This document shows, piece by piece, positions 58,322-64,000 of a DNA stretch of 64,000 nucleotides. Source of the DNA: Calycina herbarum (lineage: Eukaryota; Ascomycota; Leotiomycetes; Helotiales; Pezizellaceae); the NCBI GenBank assembly GCA_001414485.1, contig LLEY01000037.1, positions 124,001 through 188,000 of the forward strand. Reading direction: 5' to 3'. The notes beneath the pieces were generated by a model. The model searched no databases, was not told the DNA's origin, and saw only the letters and a program-made list of their open reading frames with translations. Position 1 is the first letter of the stretch, and each line of letters begins with the position of its first letter. Both the position numbers and the translations under genes were made by a program.

Positions 58322-60976
58322 GTTATGTTTCCCTGGGAGTCAAAGGAAAGCCTTGAGTTGGAACAGGTTGGCGCATTGGAGGCTCTGACTGAGGCCCGGT
58401 CTGGCTGGGACAGGGGCATTGGCTCTTCTTAATTAGCAAACAACGTCTGCTGATCACACAAGGTGGTGAACCACTTGTCTGATTAGAAGGCTCAATATGG
58501 ATGATTTTGGGGGATCCCGCAATTCTCAAGCGTGTCTTTGTACAAAAATCACAAAGCGATGTTTTTTTCCAGTCTGGGACAGTTGTGCTATTTTTCTCAC
58601 TCTCTAACAACACACCAAAATCCCTTCAAAGGGCTGGTGTCACCGAATACTGGAAAGTATCCCTTGACAACCTGACGGATCTGCTGTTCTAAAGTGGGGC
58701 TAGACTTCGACCGTAAATTGCCCTTCTACCCTCTAATTTGCTATCAGAAGCAGTAGTTGGAAAGGTGATAGTTGAAGTATCGTATTTTGCCGTGCAGTGG
58801 TACTGTATTCTCCCGAATGCACCAAAGGTGGGTTGGGGGCCGAGATGTCTTTCTCCAGTCAATGATTTGAGGCAGTTGAGGGATTGGTGTCAGTTGGCAC
58901 TTCGTACCGAATTATAGGTAGCATGCGGCCGCAAAGATGACCTGCAGCCCTCCTGCGTTGAGGCCTAACTTACTCTGTACCCAAACGATTGCAACCCGAC
59001 AGACGACAACGATATCGGATGCATTAGTTTGGTTCGCGGGTTGTGGGGTAAGGCAAAATTTATATAAGACTTTTGCGAAGTCCCAGAGTTGGCATTGCTT
59101 ATGTTTATAGCACATCTTGCCCTTTTCTGTTGCCCTATTGTTGCCTCGATTTTGTGTTGCTTTTGGACAACCGTCAAGGTTCCTTCCCAGAAGGGTCTCC
59201 AAAATTGGCGAATCAACGCCGCTGAATCTGGGACTCTTCTGATTGGTTCGACCTTCTCGACCTCCCTTCTTTCCCTCTCCAACACAGCCTCCTTTCTTCA
59301 CCCAAATCACCAGGAATCTCCAGTCTCAATCACCCATCGATTTGGCAATTTTTGACCGTTAATCACATCAAGCTAATCTTCGCACAGTTGAACGGTGTCA
59401 TTGAGGGATAGGAAAATTGGCAATTCCACACCCCAAAGGTTTCGAGACTCCAGAGAGACTCCAGAGACAACACAACCCCCACGCAGCGCCCAGGGCAGCT
59501 TCTCGACTCGACACGACTTCAATCGCGCAGTCGTAAGAACAGCCGAAAACTACTGCTATGCTGCGGCTACGGCTACGGCTACGACAGGGCGGATTACTAG
59601 GCGCCCCATGGTTACTCGATATGATGCAGATTGTCGGGTAGCCAGCTTCGCGGTCGATGAAAAAGGGAAACGAACCCGAGCTTGTGAGGCGGACGAGAAA
59701 GGCGAACCACCGAACCTGAAAATTTCAACGGTTGCCTAACGCCTTACTTCTACGAATGGTCAACAGTCCCTCTTCGTCCAAGTCTTCCGAGATTATCATT
59801 TTCCCGCCAGTTCATCGTGCATGTTCATGTGGGGGAATTAGTAGTGGACCGGGCAACTCGATAAAAGCAGTGGCTTCCTCTAGCTGCCCTGATTTTCAAC
59901 CCAGGAACTTCTGCTGCTGCTTGCTTACTCTTCCTCGTGGTGTGGCTAGGGTTCTTTCGAGAAGCATTCCACGAGTGATGACAGCAAAGGTGTGGCGGCT
60001 CCACAGGTCATCACTCTAATCCTTCACGCCTTTTCTCCGTGGTTTGGCTGGTTCTGTCTGACAAAATTACCACGCATTCAAGCGCAAACGCCTTGCTGTG
60101 AGCCCCGTTTTTTTGGCGAACCAAGCCCCCTTCACACACGGGACACGCCCCAATAAGGCTGCAAATGTTTTCTCGAGATATTGTGTTTTGGGTTCTTTGC
60201 TGGCTCGTGCTGTGGTAGTAATGAGGCTCCAGGCAGGCAATATTTGACGGATCATGGAAGCTTGAACGATTCCATTAATCGCTCAACCCTCCCCCCTGGC
60301 GAATGAGAAAGGACTATTATTTGTTTTGTTTACGATTGTGTCGGTGTCCAAAAGAGGACTCCATGCTCCAAGTAGAATCCAACTGATCCAAGTGGTCAAC
60401 TACATGCAAGGCTCTAAGCGGAAGCTTCTCATCGAATTGATCAGTAGGGCTATGAAGGTAGTGTGGGTTTGACTTTGCCATGCATTTGCTGCCAAATTCT
60501 CTGCAGAACATATCGGGCCCATATGCACCGCCTTGTCACGATGGGTACACAAGAGATATCTGGTGAAGCTCCTAGTAATAAGGGCGACGGATGACTTCCC
60601 CGTCAGCCTCAAGTGGAGCATAATGCTAGTCTCTGGAAAGCATTTTAGAAGATCCTGTGCCCGCAATTCTTTGCCACATAACAAACCAACATCCGGTCCT
60701 GCCTCAGTCAGTGCCTTTACGGTGGAAATCTCTATTCAGTCACTCCTTCAAAACATTTACTGTTAATTTGTTATAATTCTTGTTAGAACCCAGGGTATGT
60801 ATTCTTCGTCTTTCTATTAAAGCAGTTGATACGCTCATGGCCGAGTGGCCTAGACTCTCATAGCAGGACATCCAGACTAATGTCTTGAAAGGGTACCACA
60901 GAACCTTGAAAGGGACCAACAGCACAGGCCCCAATTCTTCCAAGGTAACTCACAGCCAAGTTTGGGTGAGGAACCT
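58322..60976. other. 2.6-kb spacer upstream of the zinc-finger gene
   Basis: No supported gene. A plus-strand frame at 59395-59739 has a short GCTACG repeat (59563-59583) and no motif. Noncoding exons of the next gene could lie here. Confidence 0.5.
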
Positions 60977-62193
60977 ATGGAGTGGGCACCTGAATACCAG
61001 ACGGTGGATTGGAGAATGGTGGGAGGTGTACCTATGGCTAGCACGGGTTCTAATAGCACAGTGTACAGCTCAGACTCAAGATACTCTATTGCTACCGCCG
61101 CAACTTCGACAAGTGGACACAATATGGACTCCCCTTCAAGAGAGAACGGCCAGTTCAGTCCTAGCTACCCGGCAGCATTTGTAAACATGTCTTTGGGAGA
61201 GTCAAGCAGTGCAAGCGCCACCTACTTTTCTCCTCAACATCGCTCTCAGAATGAGCGGCCAACACCTTCATCTATTCCTTGGGACATGGAAGTGATGAAG
61301 GTCCCCGATTTCTATGACTTTATCGTTGAGAAAGGGAAAGAGCCATACCTCCGACTGCATCAACGCTACCACGATTATCCATCTCCTCTTATGCCGCAGA
61401 TAGTCTTTCTTGACAAAGACAGGTATGATGATTCCCTCGGCTACTCGATTTCACTAGAAGACTAACAATACACAGACACGATTCCAGTAAAAAGCGACAC
61501 CCTTGCCTTTATCCGGGCCAAGGCTGCTGGAAAAGCAGTAGTCGCCCTGTCTTTGCTAGATCTGCAGATCTCGTACGCCATCACAATGTTGTACACTATG
61601 GCTCTGCCGCAGTGCAGTTCCGTTGCGATTACCCGAAATGTGGCAGGCACAATGACCCCTTCACTAGAAAAGATCACAGTCGAGAGCACTACAAGGAATA
61701 CCACAAAGAAGACATTGGAGAATTCAAGGGCGGGAAGTCGGCTAAAGATAGAGCCTGGTGGGAGGAGAAACAGCGCGAGTGGGAAGCGGAACGCCGCAGA
61801 GACCCTGACTGGTGGCGATGCCCAAAGTGCTTGGATAGAGTGCATATCAAGAAGGATGGCTGGACTTGCTCGGGTTGCAAGCGGGAGTGTGAAAGAACTC
61901 GAATCTATGCGAGGACAAAGCCAACATCGGGTGGTGTGGATGACAAGTCGCTAGTTAATTCCTCGTTGCAGACGGGTTCTGATTATTGCTCTCCCTACCC
62001 CGGCTACCCGTACTGCAATACGTGCAAAGATACCAGACAGGTTGAGAATCAGTTGGGCGGCTTTGATGCTTGTTCCTCTTGCGCGAGTGGCGAGTACTAT
62101 GAGGAACCTCCGTATGATGACCGGCCGTATGAGGAGCCGGGTTATGATCAGAATTCGTCGAGTTGGTATCAGCCGCGACATGAGGGTTTTTGA
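60977..62193 (+). CDS. C2H2 zinc-finger protein, 387 aa
   Basis: Two exons: 60977-61422 and 61476-62193, with a 53-bp intron that has a textbook branch site (ACTAAC) and CAG acceptor. The N-terminal 115 residues are Ser/Thr-rich. After the splice come two fungal-type C2H2 fingers: HPCLYPGQGCW...ADLVRHHNVVH and FRCDYPKCGRHNDPFTRKDH...HYKEYH. A Zn-ribbon-like CPKC...CSGC (WRCPKCLDRVHIKKDGWTCS) and CNTC...CSSC pair follow, with a Tyr/acidic tail (EEPPYDDRPYEEPGYDQN). The layout suggests a nuclear regulatory or DNA-binding protein; targets are unknown. The frame is open for 33 codons before the chosen ATG and a good acceptor (TACCACAG, ending 60901) lies upstream, so a 5' exon may be missing. Confidence 0.8.
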
Positions 62194-63498
62194 TGTGACG
62201 ATGATACGAGACGACAGTTATGATGCGATACTGGGACAGAGAGAGATACCATCCAGTTTGATGGTTCGATACACTGCTACAATTATGGGAGGCAAGAGTG
62301 AGAATTTTTGGTTTGCGTACATGGTGGTGGATATTTGAAAGAGGCGTTTTGCAGATGGGGCCTCGAGGCCAATTTTCCCTTTCCCGATTTTCTCCTTTTT
62401 TTCACTCGTTGCTTTCTCGTTGCCCTTGTTGGCTAACAGGAATCTCAAAATCTCATTTCCTCTTTGCTTTCTCTTTTCGAAAACAAATATCCGCGACTAG
62501 GGTTTGATTTTTCTCCGGCGATTTGGCGAACAAGTACAGAAAACACAAAAAAAGAATGAGGGTGGTGTTCTCATCTTTTGTCTTTTCTCTTTCCTTTTCT
62601 GCTTCGGGTTCTCTTTTCTCTCTCGCATTTCTATAGATCGGCTCTTCTTTTTCCTTTTCTTTTGGGGTTTGAAAGCAACCTGGCTGTTTTATTTAGTCTT
62701 TCGTTTTACTGCCGGAAAAGGCAGGTACGTTTTTTGATACCAAGGGAATTGGCGTTTTTTCTATTACATTTTTTTGGGGAGGATGGTTTGCTTGAGTTTT
62801 TTGGGTGGGATGGGATGGCGTGTATGGGGTATGGGAGGGGCATTTATATTCATTGGGAAAGGAAAAGGGAAATATGGCAGGGTTTTATAGGGGGTTAGGA
62901 AATTGATTTTATTCAATTGATCAAGGAAAAGAATATATGAATGGTGATTTCACAACGAAGTTGTACCAGTGAATCCAGTGAATCCGGTGCTGTGGCTGTG
63001 CTAGTACAACCTGTGGCACATGGGCGGTTATCCGCGGTTCTCCACAGTGGGGTCCCGAAATCGGACAGCTCGTTGGAGCTCTATGCAAGCAGCAGCAAGC
63101 TTTTCATCATCTTTTGCGAAGAGAGTGAATTCCGAGTATTTATTTAATTGACTCATTCACAGGCGAAAAGATTGATCAATTGTCAACTTTGATAGTTACG
63201 TGTACATCCTCTCGCCCTTTCTTCCTCCCGAATTGTTGTTTGGCGGCTAAAGCGCAAGAGTGAAACCCCTCAATCCCTCGTGTCAACATCGTCCTCCCCC
63301 ACACCCACCCACACGGCAGAACAGCAAGCACAGCATTTTGACCATTTTGACCTCGGGCCAGCCACCGGAAAACCACCTCCACACAGCATATCGCACCTTC
63401 CGTTCCCTATCTACAAACTCAACTGATTGTCAGCCATTGCCGCAATTGCCTCCTACAAATTATCGTGGGTCACAACGAACTACCTCTAAACCGCCATC
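62194..63498. other. Spacer and promoter of NADP-isocitrate dehydrogenase
   Basis: No gene seen. A long T/C-rich stretch (about 62390-62780) follows the zinc-finger gene, and a C-rich leader (63290-63498) precedes the dehydrogenase ATG. Confidence 0.55.
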
Positions 63499-64000
63499 AT
63501 GAACGCTACTCGCATCTCCCTCTCCTCCTTCTCCCGCTCCGCCTTCCTCAAACCTTCACACTCGTCCCTCGTCGCGACACACTCGGCCAGCTTCGGCCCA
63601 GCATTCGCATACACCAGCAGACGCAGCATGGCCAGCTTCAAGAAGATCAAGGTCAAGAACCCCGTCGTCGAGCTGGACGGCGATGAGATGACGAGGATCA
63701 TCTGGAAGGATATCAAGGAGAAATTCATTCATCCCTATCTGGATATTGATCTTAAATACTATGATCTGGGCCTGGAGTATCGGGATGAGACGAATGATCA
63801 GGTTACCATTGATAGTGCCGAGGCCATTAAGAAGTATAGTGTGGGCGTGAAGTGTGCTACTATTACGCCGGATGAGGCGAGGGTTAAGGAGTTTAATTTG
63901 AAGCAGAGTATGTTTTCTTCATTCTCCTACTTTTATATGGTGGAGAGAAGAGGGTGGGATATATTGTATTGACTAACAACGATAGTGTGGCTATCCCCCA
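63499..64000 (+). CDS. IDP1: NADP-dependent isocitrate dehydrogenase, mitochondrial, 5' part
   Basis: Exon 1 (63499-63907) encodes 136 residues; a 78-bp intron (63908-63985, ACTAAC branch site) follows and exon 2 starts at 63986 with MWLSP before the window ends. Residues 1-44 form an Arg/Ser-rich mitochondrial presequence without acidic residues. Mature sequence [20 protein letters not shown] with [20 protein letters not shown] is the standard start of eukaryotic NADP-IDH, followed by [20 protein letters not shown]. An internal ATG at Met44 (63628) could also give a cytosolic or peroxisomal form. The enzyme makes 2-oxoglutarate and NADPH from isocitrate. The gene is cut by the window edge, not broken. 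Confidence 0.95.

Noticed and set aside
59395..59739. 114-codon plus-strand frame with Ala-Thr repeat
   Set aside because: The repeat comes from a GCTACG microsatellite, and there is no motif or splice support.
60835..60930. tRNA-like A box (TGGCCGAGTGG)
   Set aside because: No B box (GGTTCGANTCC type) follows and no cloverleaf with acceptor pairing could be formed.

Overview
The window is nuclear DNA of a filamentous ascomycete (Pezizomycotina). The evidence is short introns (46-116 bp), compact single-gene spacing, a HET-domain gene, a Pth11-like rhodopsin-domain gene, a DUF1996 gene, and a large repeat block carrying the imprint of repeat-induced point mutation (RIP). A leotiomycete with an AT-rich/GC-equilibrated two-compartment genome would fit, but the sequence alone does not fix the class.

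Region 1 (1 to about 27.1 kb) is an AT-rich, RIP-degraded transposon graveyard with no intact gene. TG and CA dinucleotides are nearly absent from most of it and tryptophan codons have become TAG. In order it holds: a dead Fot1/pogo transposase; about 2.5 kb of unclassified repeat; a Ty1/Copia element split by a complete Ty3/Gypsy chromovirus (5101-10595, 5-bp target duplication CTTAG); minus-strand Gypsy pol remnants with a partly repeated Copia-end/LTR-like block; and a second Gypsy chromovirus insertion arranged LTR-body-LTR-body-LTR (16898-26407, target duplication GTAGT). That insertion sits inside yet another Gypsy copy.

Region 2 (about 27.2 to 34.1 kb) switches abruptly to gene-rich sequence: a Bud2-type RasGAP of 1302 aa and a CYP40-type cyclophilin co-chaperone with a heat-shock element upstream.

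Region 3 (34.1 to 54 kb) is accessory: long spacers with palindromic repeats and two copies of a TA-flanked MITE, a Pth11-like membrane protein, small lineage-restricted proteins, a four-span membrane protein, a secreted GH29 fucosidase-like enzyme, a small secreted six-cysteine protein, a HET-domain protein and a secreted DUF1996 protein. These suggest cell-surface, secreted and self-recognition roles, not one pathway.

Region 4 (54.7 to 64 kb) returns to conserved housekeeping genes: D-aminoacyl-tRNA deacylase (7 exons) divergent from the CCR4-NOT subunit Not3/Not5, a C2H2 zinc-finger protein, and the 5' part of a mitochondrial NADP-isocitrate dehydrogenase cut by the window end.

Splice sites were inferred by eye from GT/AG, reading frame and family conservation. 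Exon coordinates are given in each entry. No convincing tRNA, rRNA or CRISPR was seen.
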